64,000 bases of DNA from Hydrangea macrophylla (Eukaryota; Streptophyta; Magnoliopsida; Cornales; Hydrangeaceae), in assembly GCA_033977485.1 (NCBI GenBank), contig CM066987.1:87886588-87950587 (forward strand), given 5' to 3'. Below, one piece after another: positions 35,453 through 47,350 of the stretch (position 1 is its first letter; each line of letters starts with the position of its first letter). The position numbers and the translations under genes are program-made. The notes beneath the pieces are model-generated. The model had not been told where the DNA came from and ran no database searches. It saw nothing but the letters and a program-made list of their open reading frames with translations.

Positions 35453-35457
35453 CATGT

Positions 35458-36150
35458 ATATATACATTTCAAAAGCATGTTGAAAGGGGTGCAAGATTGC
35501 TAATAGAAAAAGGCATTCAAAACTAAGCAGATTCAACTAGCAAGCGAATGATATGCAATAGACAACAAGTGAACTCATTGGATTCCAACTGCGATACGGA
35601 AACATGCAATGCATACAAAAATAGAAATCCTAGAAAAAGAGTCTCTAATTCATATATACACATAAGGAAAAAATCTAATCTAAGGTGTCGCGCATGAAGT
35701 CACAAAATCAATAAAATCAACAATGAAATATATAAGAGAAAAAGGAATCGTACCTCGATAGCGCTCCAAAACAAAGGTTAGTCTACATGCTTGAACACGA
35801 ATAGTATCAAAATCTTTTCTACCTAAATCTAACGAGGATGAAAGAAACTAACAAAGTCTTGAACCCTTTCTTACCAAGGAAATCATAACACTTCTGTGGA
35901 CATACAAGTATCAATGGGAAGGTCTATAGCGACCGTTACCCAGAGCCAATGTAACGTCAACATAGAAGTGATTTGACTTCACCGTGATTGAAAAGAATTC
36001 TTAGATAAGTTCATTTGATGGAAATTTATTTCTATAATCTACATTCGAATATCCTTAAGATATGAGCATCTCTACTAATCACGACAATAATAAATGTGTA
36101 AGGATGAACAAGACATGTGATCGGGAATGAATAGTTCCCGTTTATAGTCC
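35458..36150 (-). mobile_element. Minus-strand Tat LTR fragment related to LTR B
   Basis: Read on the minus strand it matches LTR B at about 58750-59190: AGTAGCAAGCGA/ATGATATGCAATAG, GCATGTTGAAAGGGTGCAA, AACACATAAGG, TCTAAGGTGTCGC and GTACCTC blocks correspond. The final about 270 bp of the LTR that should lie to its left are absent beyond element A, where element C repeats occur instead. It was therefore already broken before A inserted. The right border is estimated. Confidence 0.65.
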
Positions 36151-37619
36151 TGAAGATACGCTTTATTAGCCTACTTCATTTAGTTATTAGTTGTTTTTTA
36201 ATAAGTATCCTATATTTTATAGGTTTTTGAGTTTTAACTTGAAAATACACTAAAATTCAATGATTAGTGGCTTTGGAAATTCTGGGCTCAAAAGGTGATT
36301 CTGGTGAAAGCTAAATGCAGTAGCAGCCTCGGTAAATGGCATTTCTGACAAGGAATACTTTGGATTTGAGAAATATTTCTAGAGACATGAAATGTAGATC
36401 TTCAAGTTACGGATGCGTGATCATAAACGGTGAGTCCATATGATGTCCGAGTCAAAAGTTATCAAAATTCTACAATCGGTGCACAAAGTTGAGAAAAGAT
36501 GAGAAAAGGTATCTCGCTAGAGCAACCCGCTCACGCGATTTTGGGGATCGTGCGCGAGTGTCCCGCCTAAGCGACTCATACAAAAAAGTCAAAGACGCGT
36601 ATTTCGATGTCTGAAAGAGCTGTGTGCAAACAGAATTGGCTGAATACGTCCAGAAATGTAAATAAAGCAGTTTTAGTGCGATTAGGTTTAGGAAAGCTTC
36701 CAAAACTTGCTCCAAATTTATATACAACCACTTTTAAGTAAAATTGGGAGTTACACAATATTATACACATCCATATACAATTAAACTTTCAGCCATTGAA
36801 GAGAGGAAAGCGAGAAAAAGAAGAAGAAGACCAAGGATTCCTATGGCCTCCTCCATCAACTTCTTGCCATTCATCGCTTCTATGGCCTCTTAGACCTATA
36901 TCTAGGGTTTCAATGAAACCATAGCTAAGTAGTAGGGTGTTATTTATATTTTTCTTTTAGATTTATTATGTATAGATGATGATTACATGTTTTGAGGATT
37001 TTAAGTAATAAAATCGTATTCATTGGTTAAATTGCTGCTTTCAAAATCTATTGTTGTCTTAGATCTATTTTGGATGTGATGTGCTTAATAGTCTATATAT
37101 TTACTGTGCTTGAATTGATTATTTACATGTAATGGTGATTATTTGAATTTTGATATCAAGTACTCAAATAGTTCATGCCTAGGAAAGACGGAGTGTGCCA
37201 CAACCCTAGTTTAGTGCGAGACACTCCGTGCCAACCGAAGATGAATTATGTTGATTCTTAAATCCTATTTATCTTATTGGCGGAGGAATTGGGCTTGTAG
37301 CTAAAATTCTCCATTATCGTCCAACGTTATAATCTAATTGAATGCATAGATACCCTTACTATGAAGCTAGTGGTGGATTTGCAATCCTAGGTTCCATACA
37401 CATATTTATCAAAACAACATTTAATCTCTTTCATAGTTTAGAATTATTTTCATTGTTTTTAGTTTAATTAAAATTAAAATCAAAATTATGTTTTCTTAAT
37501 TAACTGTGTTTAGGTTTAAAATTAAAGTGTTTTAGTATTTCAATCTCCGTGGGTTCGACCTCTACTTCCATACTACAAATCTTTTAAAGTAGAGTATACT
37601 TTTTATCTTGATTTTGACA
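36151..37619 (+). repeat. Athila-like LTR ('E'), left border estimated
   Basis: It ends ...TTTTGACA at 37619, 11 bp before a PBS-like box. It contains a CpG-rich U3 stretch (GCTCACGCGATTTTGGGGAT and GCGCGAGTGTCCCG, 36529-36565), a TATA-like TTTATATACAA at about 36717, a purine-rich 5'UTR (GAAAGCGAGAAAAAGAAGAAG near 36805) and GTGGGTTCGACC near the end. This matches plant Athila-group LTR architecture. A 17-codon ATG frame at 36843 is probably incidental. Confidence 0.5.
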
Positions 37620-37630
37620 AGATCAATTTG

Positions 37631-37648
37631 TGGTACCATTGCAGGGGA
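37631..37648 (+). promoter_or_regulatory. Degraded PBS of element E
   Basis: TGGTACCATTGCAGGGGA differs from the Athila-type TGGCGCCGTTGCCGGGGA mainly at CpG/C positions, as expected after methylation-driven decay. Confidence 0.6.
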
Positions 37649-38050
37649 TTGCAAGTTACTAGCTTAAATTTTAGAATCTTAGTTTAGTTAATTTGTAAAT
37701 ATTATGTTAGGTTTTCTTTTTCTTATTTTTCTTTTTTGTTTCGAGTCACTAAAAAAATATTCGTATTTTGTAGCTAGCAAGTCTTCAAATCATAGCAAGT
37801 TGGAGTAGAATAGCGGTGCACATCAAAGGAGCTTACACAAAAAAAAATTACGAAAAAGCAAAAATGCAAGTTAGGGGTGATTTGCACGTGCATTAGCTAG
37901 GAAACCCGGGGTGCTGGCCTTTAACGCGAATCAGTGCATAATAGTAATTGCATGCATCATAGTAGTGTTGTGAGCGTTTTGATTATTTGCATAGTTTATT
38001 TTCTTATTTAGTTGAGTCAGTCTTTATCGTAGTGTCAGTTTCTTTAGTTT

Positions 38051-38447
38051 ATGTTTGGTACCCGTTCAAAGCAACCTAAATTACATCCGATTAATTTTGA
38101 ACTCGACGAACCCTTCCGATTAATTTTGAACTCGACGAACCCTTAAAGTCCTTAGGTCATCAACCCAAGCTTTTAGAGCTCAGTTGATGTTAGACGACTA
38201 ATCAACGCCTAAACCGTCATCTTTCTTTGAGTCCCAAATTCAAAACACCCTTATATGTTTAAGAAAAACTCGAACTATTAACATCGCACCTATTCTAATG
38301 GCCGACTTTGGAAACAACAAAATTAATAAACATACCTCAACCTTCTCCGCTAAAAGATTATTTCATTCCTATGACCTACACGCCACAAGCATGTATAGAA
38401 TTATCGGAGGTGACTGCATCTCACTTTGAGATAAAGTCATCTGAGGA
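38051..38447 (+). pseudogene. Athila-like gag N-terminal fragment ('E')
   Basis: An ATG at 38051 starts a short reading frame soon broken by frame changes and a 29-bp tandem duplication (38086-38114, 38115-38143). Around 38354-38436 one frame reads DYFIPMTYTPQACIELSEV then TASHFEIKSS, a hallmark of Athila-group Gag N-termini. The sequence stops abruptly at about 38447, where it abuts an oppositely oriented protease fragment. It is too short and broken to function. Confidence 0.65.
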
Positions 38448-38449
38448 AT

Positions 38450-38883
38450 GGATGTCCAAAAATCACCGTGATTTGTGAACATGGATTAGACACAAGTTTA
38501 GTGCCCAAAATTACAAAATCGACCAGTAAGACAAAGGAGTCTATTTGTACAAGAACGTCCTCTAGTATTCCTCTAGGATATTTGACTGACCTATCGGCCA
38601 ATTGTAGCGCAACTCAGGTAGGTTTGAGTTCACCAAATCCTAGTTGTTTATAAACTGAGAATGGCAGTAGGTTTACGCTCGCTCCTAGATCAAGGAGTGC
38701 GTTGTCTATCCTTTCATTCCCAATTCGGCACGAGACAGTTGGGGTACCGGGGTCTTTGAGCTTCGGGGGCAATTCATTTTGGATGATTGCGCTTGCTTGG
38801 TAAGCGACATAAGCATGTTTCTTCACACTTTGCCTCCTTTTGACCGAAAATAAGTCTTTAAGGTACTTAGCATAGGCCGGCAC
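38450..38883 (-). pseudogene. Athila-like protease fragment ('F')
   Basis: Minus-strand aspartic protease: MPAYAKYLKDL leads to ALLDLGASVNLLPFSVY, with the DLGAS active-site form usual in Athila, then QLGFGELKPT. A stop follows at 38614, and beyond it the same protein continues (LQLADRSVKYPRGILEDV) down to about 38450, where it is truncated by the junction with element E. It would have processed the Gag-Pol polyprotein. Confidence 0.8.
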
Positions 38884-40711
38884 TTGTTTGATTCCATCAA
38901 GGAGTGGAAGATTGATTTTGACTTATTTAAGCAATTCGAAGAACTCCTAATTCTTTGCCTCATTTTTGGGTTTCTTAAGCTTTGAGGGTAAGGCGCGGGG
39001 AAAGGACATTTAGGTAATTTGTCTTTGACTGGTTCCTTTCCGGGCCTTTTCTCAACTTCTTCTACTTCTCTAGGAGCTTCATCTTTTGCATCTAATGGTT
39101 CATTATCATTGACTTGTACCTCTTTTTGAGTAGACGATTCGCTTTTAGTTACCACTTCATCCTCTTCATACTCTTTGGGAGTAGAACGAGGTATATAGCA
39201 CCCTATAATCTTGCCGCTTCTCAGAGTAGTCACGGATTTTGCCTGTTCATGATTAGTGGGACCATTATTGTATCCCGTAGGGTTTTGAAGTGGTTGGACA
39301 AAAAATGTTCCACTCGATCGCTCTTGTCGTTCATCCATTCTCTCTAATGTTGCGGACATCTTACTCATCATTTGAATTAACTGTTGTGTTAAATTTGCAT
39401 TAGAGAGTGGATCTTCCTCTTGCACCTCTTTGTGAGGTGGCACGTAAAGATTTGATTGCTGATTGTTAGAGGGTTGAGCTTGGTTGTAGTTGTTTGATCT
39501 ATTTTGATTTAATGGCTAGGGCTGCCTATTTTGATTATTGTTATTGTAGGGCTGTTGTTGTTGGTATTGATTTTGGGTCCCAACATCGTTTTCCCAATCA
39601 AAACCGGGGTGATTCCATCGATAGTTATTATTCTGCGAATTATGATTGTTATAGGAATTCAACGCCCCACTATACCCTTACATGGCATTCATTTCCATAG
39701 GGGCTTGTTCTTGGAAGTACGACACATTGGGACAGTATTGATTGGTGTGTCCCAACATGTTGCATGTGTCGCATGGTTCATCAGGTAAAACCTGCCTAGA
39801 ACTCTCTCCATTCATTCTCAACTCTTCTACCTTCTTAACTAGTTCTTCATATTTGTTCATTACATGATCCTTACTTATTAATTGGTATAGACTCTTCTCC
39901 TCTACATAGGATATCTGTGAGCGTGGGACATCTTTAGAATTCGACCATTCATGGGCATGTTCAGCTAACCACTCAAAATGAGCTTCAATTTCTTCGGTGT
40001 TTTTGCGAAGAAATGGCCCTGAACTCATGGTTTTGACCAATTTTTTAGTTTCACCATTTAACCCTTCGTAAAAGTAACCGATGGTTTGCCATTTCTCATA
40101 CCCGTGATGTGGGCATGAGAGAAGTAAATCCTTGAAACACTCCCATGTTTGGGTGAAGGTTTCATTGCTCTTTGTGTGTAAGAGTTTATTTGTTGTTTAA
40201 GCTCGATGGTGATGCGAGGTAGAAAGAATTTCTTTAGGAATGCAGTGTTCATCGCATGCCAGGTATAGATTGAATTCGTCTTCAAGGTGAGTAGCCACGC
40301 TTTTGCTTTATCCTTCAAGGTGAAGGGAAATAGCATTAAACGTGTCACATCTACGGGACAATTTTGTGAAAATGTTTTACAAACATCCTCGAAATCTTTG
40401 ACATGTAGGTATGCCTTTTCGCTCTCCATTCCATGGAAGGTTGGAAGGAGTTGAATCATTCCGTTGCGAAATTGAAATTCGCCAGCATGAGGTGGAATGA
40501 GAATACACGAAGGTGTGGGTGCGTGTTCGGGTGTCATGAGATCGCACAAAGGGTGAAGCGAATCATCAATTGGTATAACCACATTCTCACCATTTTTGCT
40601 TTGATTGTCAGCAATAGATTCGGTGGGTGTGGCCGAGAGATTAATAGAACTAGAAGAGTTGGATGAATAGAGTGGATTTCGGTAAATTCCTTCAATGGAA
40701 TTATCGGACAT
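38850..40711 (-). pseudogene. Athila-like gag pseudogene ('F')
   Basis: Gag on the minus strand starts at 40711. The first frame (to 40058) has an acidic N-terminus, IQLLPTFHGMESEKAYLHVK, and the capsid-like LFPFTLKDKAKAWLLTL...FLKKFF region. A frameshift near 40150 leads to 40040-39678 with EIEAHFEWLAEHAHEWSN and a CCHC knuckle CDTCNMLGHTNQYCP. After further breaks, 39443-38823 carries the acidic linker and CPFPAPYPQSLRNPK. At least three frame changes are present, so it is non-functional. Confidence 0.8.
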
Positions 40712-40816
40712 GAAGGGGAAAGGTCCTAAGTAGTTTTAATTTAGAGAACCTAAAAGAAAAAGAAAACAGAAATCGATAAAGGTAGATTGAGGTAATCTAA
40801 GTATTAACTCACCGCC

Positions 40817-40835
40817 TTCCCCGGCAACGGCGCCA
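40817..40835 (-). promoter_or_regulatory. PBS of element F
   Basis: On the minus strand it reads TGGCGCCGTTGCCGGGGAA, the canonical Athila-type PBS (reported as tRNA-Asp for the group), about 105 bp upstream of gag F. Confidence 0.85.
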
Positions 40836-40841
40836 AAAACT

Positions 40842-42100
40842 TGACACGAAGAAAAATCTTGTGTGCACTTCCGTGCTATACCCAAGTGTAGGTAATCGTG
40901 CAAGTAGTAGTCTGGTTAAGACCAGGTTGATCCCACAGGGAAGGTTAATGACTAAATACATAGATTAATCTCTAAAAGGAAAATAAAAGTCAATATTTGA
41001 AAGGTTGTAGAACACAAAGTTCCACGAAGTGACTACAAAAAATAAAACAACTAAATTAAATTAAACTAGTGATTAACTAATTAACTAAAGCGATATTTCA
41101 AAATGCGTTTTTACTTAATAAAAGGGAATGTTGGGATTACACGAATCCACCGCGACCTAGCCATCTACCATGCAATTACATTGAAGCTCAGTGGAGTACA
41201 TCTTCTATAGTATTCCGTATTTCTCTTAAAATAAAGAATCCATAGCCCTTTCATGACCGGGACTATATCATCGCAGTTAATTTGAAACACATGAAAGCAG
41301 TTTAAAACAATAGTTAAGACTCGCATTCTGAATGGTCTTAGCATTCAAAATGGTTTGCAAAATTTATTGAAGAAAAATGCCTTAAGGCTTAAAGTAATGA
41401 AACTGTTTTGACAAACTAAGCATTCGGGGACAGTTTGATAATAAATCTCAAAAGCAGAAAGTCTTGGAATTCTGTAAAAAGACTACTCAATAATCAGAGA
41501 GTTCGATCGATCGACGCACTTTCGATCGATCGAACATCTTCATCTCTCAATCGATCGAAAAGTCTTTAATCGCTTGACTGTGTTCTGGTTTGATCGATCG
41601 ACACAACTTCGATCGATTGAACATAGGAATTATTCTGCTGCATGGCAGAGGCTTAAGTTCACGATTTCATCGTGATCTCCCAACCTAGAGATTACTCAGA
41701 CATGGTCTGGAGTGTCATAGGCTTCTTTTTAATGTAAATATCCATTAAAGATCCGTTTGGTTGTGATTTTAACATGAAAAACATAAGTGTAACACTATCT
41801 AACATGCAAGACTACGATTAACATTACTAATGCTACTGGAGGCTATAAACAGATTGTAAAAAAACCAAAATAACATAACCTGAGAGGATGTATTAAGATC
41901 AAACTCCTTGAAAATCCAAGAACAAGCAATATTGTACTTTGAATCCTATAAAAACAATGTAAACTTTCTAACTCTTTCTAAAAACTGATGAAAAAAACAA
42001 GTTCAGCCTCCTTGGGATGTAAATAAAACGAGCATATATACATAAACCTAAAGCTAGGGTTAAAAACTTTATCCTGCTTATTCATTTCTTCACACAACAA
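40842..42100 (-). repeat. Athila-like LTR of element F, outer border estimated
   Basis: Read on the minus strand it ends CGTGTCA at 40842, followed by AGTTTT and the PBS. It includes a CCTGTGGGATCAACCTGG block and the GTGGATTCGTGTAATCCC stretch typical of this LTR type. Between 41503 and 41630 are several CGATCGATCG palindromes. The outer (TG) end is not determined. Confidence 0.55.
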
Positions 42101-42929
42101 GCAGTGATCTGCACAAATTATAGCTAAAACAATACAACTTATCATAGATTAATCATATTATGTAAAAACTGGCATTGTAATTCAAATTGCAAATTTGCAA
42201 GGGAGTTGTAAACAAAATCAATGTATTTCTTTATTTTAGCTCGATTGTATTTTACAAATACCCCCGCTTGTTAGTCGCACAAGAGTAATTTATGATAGTT
42301 TAATCGATGAATAAATACATAACCATGCATGAACAATGAAATCATATTTCTTATTGACTCTTTTATCTCGACAACAATCTCTCAACTTATTCGGTTTACC
42401 AGAACCATTCGGCACAATGCTGTTAATTTGGAACATCACCGCCCATAAAAAGCTTCTTGATAGGATTACTGGACCAATGTGGTATAGGTAAAACCCATCA
42501 AGATATTCAAGGTTATAGTAACCGAGTTATCCTATTGGATATACCATCACTGCCCATAAAATTTGCTTGGTCAAGCTCTGTTTGACTAAGATGGTACACC
42601 ATGCATACAAGCCGATCAATATAGATATTCATGTCCCAAATGTCACAACCATATCTCTTTGCTCATTTTCTCTCAAAACATATATGTTGAACCACTTGAC
42701 CCCCCTTCCAAACATGCCATCTTGACAATGCAGATGTATGACTTAATCCCCTTTTTACATTTTCTTGTAATAATAAAAGTTGGATTAAAACATGTGATCT
42801 TTACCACTTATCTCAATTTACAATTTTAATTTCAAATTATGTTTTCATTTCCTTTTAAGACAGTGTAGTAGTGAGTGTACATTTATTAAAATAGAGAATA
42901 CAATAGTTTATCGCATACAATAGAACTGG
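42101..42929. other. Spacer between F and the copia element
   Basis: No gene is seen. AT-rich DNA with two diverged direct copies of a CATCACCGCCCATAAAA/CATCACTGCCCATAAAA block (about 42435, 42546). It may contain copia 3' sequence, but neither LTR nor PPT was recognised. Confidence 0.4.
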
Positions 42930-43840
42930 GCTAAATCTGTCTTACTCGAGCGCTCCAAATTGGATGTTCCAACTCCTGGATGCCTGCTTAAGCCCATAAA
43001 TGAACTTTTGTAACTTACATGCCAAGTTACCTTTCCCACCAGCTATGAACCCTTCTGGTTATTATATATAGATGTCCTCTGCAAGATTGCCATTCAAGAA
43101 TGCAGTCTTGACATCCATCTACCAGATCTCACAATCTAGGCATGCAGCAATGGATAAGAGTATCCTGATGGATTTGAGCATGGCTACTGGCGAGAAGGTT
43201 TCCTCATACTCAATGCCCTCCCTCTGAGTATAACCTTTCGCTACATACCTAGCCTTAAATGTCTCAACCTTTCCATCAGATCCTCTTTTCCTCTTGTAGA
43301 CCCACTTACAACCAATGAGTTTAATATTAGCTGGAAGTTCCACAAGATCCCAACCTGAATGGAATCCATAGATTCCAATTCGGCCTTCATAACTTTAACC
43401 CAATGATCTGAGTCTACATTAGTCATTGCCTCTTCGTATGTGGTAGGATCAGATTCAGATTTTATGGAGACAGCTTCAAAAACTTCTCCTAAGAATATGT
43501 ATCTATCAGGCTAGCTGATTATCCTCCGACTATGATGAGGTACCAGTGCGAAAATGCATGAAGAAGTAGTATTTTCTTTATTCACATAATTATCAACTGC
43601 GGGTTGGATTGAGGGCTTTACTTCTATCACTTTCAGATCTATCATTCCCTTAGGTTTATGGTTCATGATATAATCATCCTCCAAGAAAATAACATTCGTA
43701 CTAACAAACACTTTCTGTTCTCTTGGATCATAAAAATACCATCCATAAGTACCCTTTGGATACCCTATGATGTAACATACTTTTGATTTAGAATCCAACT
43801 TGCTCATCTTTCCTTTCAGCACATGTGCCAGACACCCCAT
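42930..43840 (-). pseudogene. Copia integrase C-terminus and RT fragment ('H')
   Basis: 43840-43511 encodes the copia integrase C-terminal part (GCLAHVLKGKMSKLDSKSK, YPKGTYGWYFYDP). 43426-43119 starts RT ([13 protein letters not shown], then after a frameshift [34 protein letters not shown]). It continues to KFIYGLKQASRSWN near 42980 and is truncated before the YVDD block. Confidence 0.8.
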
Positions 43841-43859
43841 ATCCGGAGATGTTGCAAAG

Positions 43860-44569
43860 AAGGCTTATACGGTTACGCCAAATTCACATCTCCTGTGGTG
43901 TCCTAGGAATATATTTGCTTCGTACTAGATTTAGTATGCACATAGAAATTTTCAAAGCATAACCCTAAAGGAATAATGGTAACTCCGAATAACTAATAAT
44001 CGACCTAGTCATGTCTAAAAGAGTCCGATTCGTTCTCTCGGATACACCATTCTGCTGAGGCATGTCAGGTGCAGTCAACTGTGATCGAATCCCATTCTGT
44101 ATGAGGTGATCAATAAACTTATTAGAGAGGTACTTGCCACCTCGACCAGATCGAATGGCCTTGATATGTGTGTCTAATTACTTCTCCACTTCAGCCTAAA
44201 ACTCTTTGAACTTTTCAAAAGCTTCAGACTTGTGCTGCATTAGGTACACATATCCATACCTAGAGTGGTCATCAGTAAATGTTATGAAATACTCATTACC
44301 ACCCCTTGCTCTTATATTTATTGGTCCACACACATCAGTATGAACTAATTCCATCAATGCATTGGTCCTATATCCTTTCCAGGAAAGGGACTTTTGGTCA
44401 TCTTACCCTTTAAACAAGACTCACAGACCTCCATTGGTTTGAGAACCAAATCGCCTAAGACCCCTTCTTTGACTAGTTTGCTAATCCTATTTAGATTGAT
44501 ATGGCCAAGCCTCACATGCCAAAGCCTTGTTGGATTAGTAGAAGGTTCCTTTCTTTTTAGATGGTACAA
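43860..44569 (-). pseudogene. Copia integrase pseudogene ('H')
   Basis: The zinc-binding pre-integrase domain (LWHVRLGHINLNRI...CESCLKGKMTKSPF) is intact at 44569-44354. The core follows with HTDVCGP (first Asp), then IRSGRGGKYLS where the second catalytic Asp of the usual SDRGGEY is Gly, and QQNGVSERTN (Glu). In-frame stops interrupt the core. It is inactive. Confidence 0.75.
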
Positions 44570-44999
44570 TTTCCACTTAGTTATTATGTTCTATACAAGA
44601 GTCTTTAGAAATGTTGGGAGTAATCACATACAAACCATTAGTTTTAACACCAGAACATATAAAAGAACTATTTCTTTTAATGACAACTTTTGTTTCAAAA
44701 TGAAAAGATAACCATTATTCGATAAATTTGAAACTAAATTAAATTACGTCTCATTAAAGGGACGTAAATAACATCTGATAAAACTATTATCTTATTGTCC
44801 AAAAACTTTAAAACTACTACTCCTATAGCAACCTTAAAAATGGTTGCCCTAGAACCCAGAGTCAACACGATTTCCTCATCACTGCATTTCCTGGTTGATC
44901 TGAACCCCTACAACGAATTATAGATATGGTTAGTCGCACTAAAATCAATGCACCAAGTGTTTGAAGTATCCATTATAAAACTTACTTCAATCACATGTG

Positions 45000-45860
45000 A
45001 TTCAATCATACCTTGAATTCTTGTAGCTAAGAATTATGGACAGTTCCTCTTCCAATGGCCCTTCTGACCGCATTGGAAATACTTTCTTTGCCTTGGCCAC
45101 CCACCTTCCCTTTTCCCTTAATTTTTTCTTTATATTTTGCAATCTTAGGGACCGGTCTAACACTTGGACCACCAGTGCCAGCGTTCTTCTTCCATTTTTG
45201 TCCTTTCAACGTAGATCGGGAGGATGAAGAGCTTTTCTCAACATTCAAAATGCTGACCCCAGGCGTAATCGCCCCTTCTGCTTCCAAAAGGGAACTCATT
45301 AATTCGCTCTTTGAAAAATTCATTTGATTCATATTATAGTTAAGTTAAATTGAGCGAATGAAGGCGACAGCGAGTTGAGGATTATATCAACTTGGGTCTG
45401 TGCATCAATATTGTCTTCCAAGGTTTCCAGTTCATTTAAATAACCAATCATTTTTAAAACTTGCTCTTTGACTAGAGTCCATTCTGACATCTTTGCACTC
45501 ATTATCTTCTACATAGCTACTTGTCTGGTAGGCCTGTCATGCTCTCCAAACATCTTTTTCAGGTATGCGATAATGTCACTGGCAAAGTTATTCGACTGGA
45601 ATTGGTGTCACACCAGCCATTGAGGCCAGAATATAGCAACGGACCATTCCATTCGACTTCTTCCATTTATCGAACTCACGTCTGGCAGCTACCGAAGCAT
45701 TTACAAGGGGTTCTTCAGGGCATGGGGTGGTAAGGACATATATGTAATCCTCCGTAGTTAATATGATGTCAAGGTTTCATTTCCGTTCAATGTAGTTATT
45801 TCCAGTTAACTTGTTTTGTGTAAGTATGGTGGCAAGTGGACTAAATGAAGATTCAGACAT
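45000..45860 (-). pseudogene. Copia gag pseudogene ('H')
   Basis: It begins with MSESSFSPLATILTQNKLTG at 45860, a typical copia Gag start, then decays through several stops. A zinc knuckle near 45045-45085 reads YFQCGQKGHWKRNC: the first Cys of the usual C-x2-C-x4-H-x4-C is replaced by Tyr, so the RNA-binding finger is damaged. The frame 45332-45027 covers the linker (SSSRSTLKGQKWKKNAG). Confidence 0.7.
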
Positions 45861-47312
45861 GATTTACTATAAAAATAAAAAAAATATGGATATCAGGATT
45901 TGATAGTTTGAAATAAAATAATCCTTAAAACTCTTATTCTAAAACAAAGTCGCGCCGGAATATCGAAACAAAAGAGTAAAGCCTCCTTATGTTGGTCAAT
46001 GTTCGATCTTTCGATTAATCATGACTTATCCGCTATACAACTCTTGCAAAACAAGTCATGACTCCTGAACCTATTTGATTTCTAAGATTTTGAATAATGC
46101 CCCATATGGGATCCCTTATCCATAGCTTAGCTAGTGTATACCATTAACTAGGATCCAATCACAACCGTCTCAAGTAGTGCCTCCATGTGGTGGTCACCCT
46201 CTAACACACCTGATTGATCCTATCCATAGGAAGTTCATATCTAGTAGCCAATGAGCAGTGTACCCTTTGTATGGAATGATTACCCCTGGCGAGGTGACAC
46301 AAAATACACTACTCATCTTACAATGAACAATTATTGGAAGATCGTGGGTGTTATTGATAAGATCATCTCTCACTAGTTATGGTAAATAAGGATTTTACTT
46401 TTGAAAACATTTTTTATACATTACCCACAAACATAAAATGTTTACTATGCATTGAAACGGTTTTTGAAATTTATTTTAGAAAACTTGTTTTACGTGCATG
46501 CAAGTAGTAACAATATAATTAAATGTCAATCACAAACCAAGCACATAAAACAAAAACCTAAAATTAAAATAAAGGCATTCATATGCCTCTATCTCCCATG
46601 GCTCTATCTCTATAGAAACTCCATCAAGGTTTGATCCCCTCCGGCTCCATCTTCATGGGCAACGGTTTGCTCCTCCATCTTCATGGATTTCCTAAATCTA
46701 TTACATTGTCTTATGCTTCTTTCAAAGCTTACAATTTATCTAGAAATAGAAAATAACAGTAAAAAAAAATAAAAGGCTAGGGAAACTAGTGCGACTTTCT
46801 TATTCGCAGGATTGAAGTCGTAGCGCCCTTTACATATGCCTTAAAACCAAACAAAAATTAAATAGAACATACACCAATCTCAAACATTTTAAATACGGAA
46901 TTTAAAATTTTGGTGCCATGGGAGAGAGTGGACTCAGTTACTACAAAAGGGTCAGTCGTACGCACATTGACAAAACACTGAATATTGCACATTCATGTAC
47001 CGATTTAATAAATATAGTGCTCATTTAATCCTCCAACTCCCTAGTTTTACATGCATGTTGGAATTAATATAGTTTAATGGTGATGTCAATCAAACGCATG
47101 TAATTATGTGTTTTTACATATTGTATATGTTTAGGTGAAAATGAAGTGAAATAAAGGGAAGAAAACAAGTAGCAACCACACTATAGTATTCCTAATATAT
47201 TATGTTAGTAAAAAAAGGAATAGTAACAATGTCAGAAATTCTTACCAAAAAAAAAAAAAGAAAGCGTAAGGAAACATCCATGTTGATATGTTTTGTTTAT
47301 TTAATAATTTTT

Positions 47313-47316
<4 letters not shown>
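45861..47316. other. Spacer, possibly copia leader/LTR remains
   Basis: No gene is recognised. The first part directly upstream of gag H (minus sense) may be its 5' leader or LTR, but a copia PBS (TGGTATCAGAGC or its complement) was not found. The rest is AT-rich. Confidence 0.35.

Positions 47317-47349
<33 letters not shown>
47317..47349. repeat. (CT)n microsatellite
   Basis: About 33 bases of uninterrupted CT repeat. Confidence 0.9.

Positions 47350-47350
<1 letters not shown>

Larger units (their letters stand above)
21843..35457 (+). mobile_element. Complete Gag-only Tat-type LTR retrotransposon (element A)
   Basis: The body is 21848-35452 (13.6 kb), flanked by identical CATGT at 21843-21847 and 35453-35457. 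It has a 5' LTR (21848-25109), PBS, leader, gag (26441-27694), about 4.5 kb of noncoding repeat-rich DNA, PPT and a 3' LTR (32202-35452). No protease, RT, RNase H or integrase is recognisable in any frame. The LTRs are nearly identical apart from small indels, so insertion is fairly recent. This is the layout of a non-autonomous, Gag-bearing (TR-GAG-like) element that would need enzymes from another Tat element. Confidence 0.9.
42930..45860 (-). mobile_element. Truncated Ty1/copia element ('H')
   Basis: On the minus strand the order is gag (45860-45000), GAG-pre-integrase (44569-44354), integrase (44350-43860) and RT (43430-42930), with INT before RT as in copia elements. All parts carry stops and frameshifts. 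RT is cut within the YGLKQASRSWN region, so most of RT and RNase H are missing. No LTR or PBS was identified with confidence. Confidence 0.8.

Noticed and set aside
36470..36770. Two overlapping minus-strand frames of 85 and 64 codons
   Set aside because: They are antisense to the U3 of the Athila-like LTR and have no protein signature.
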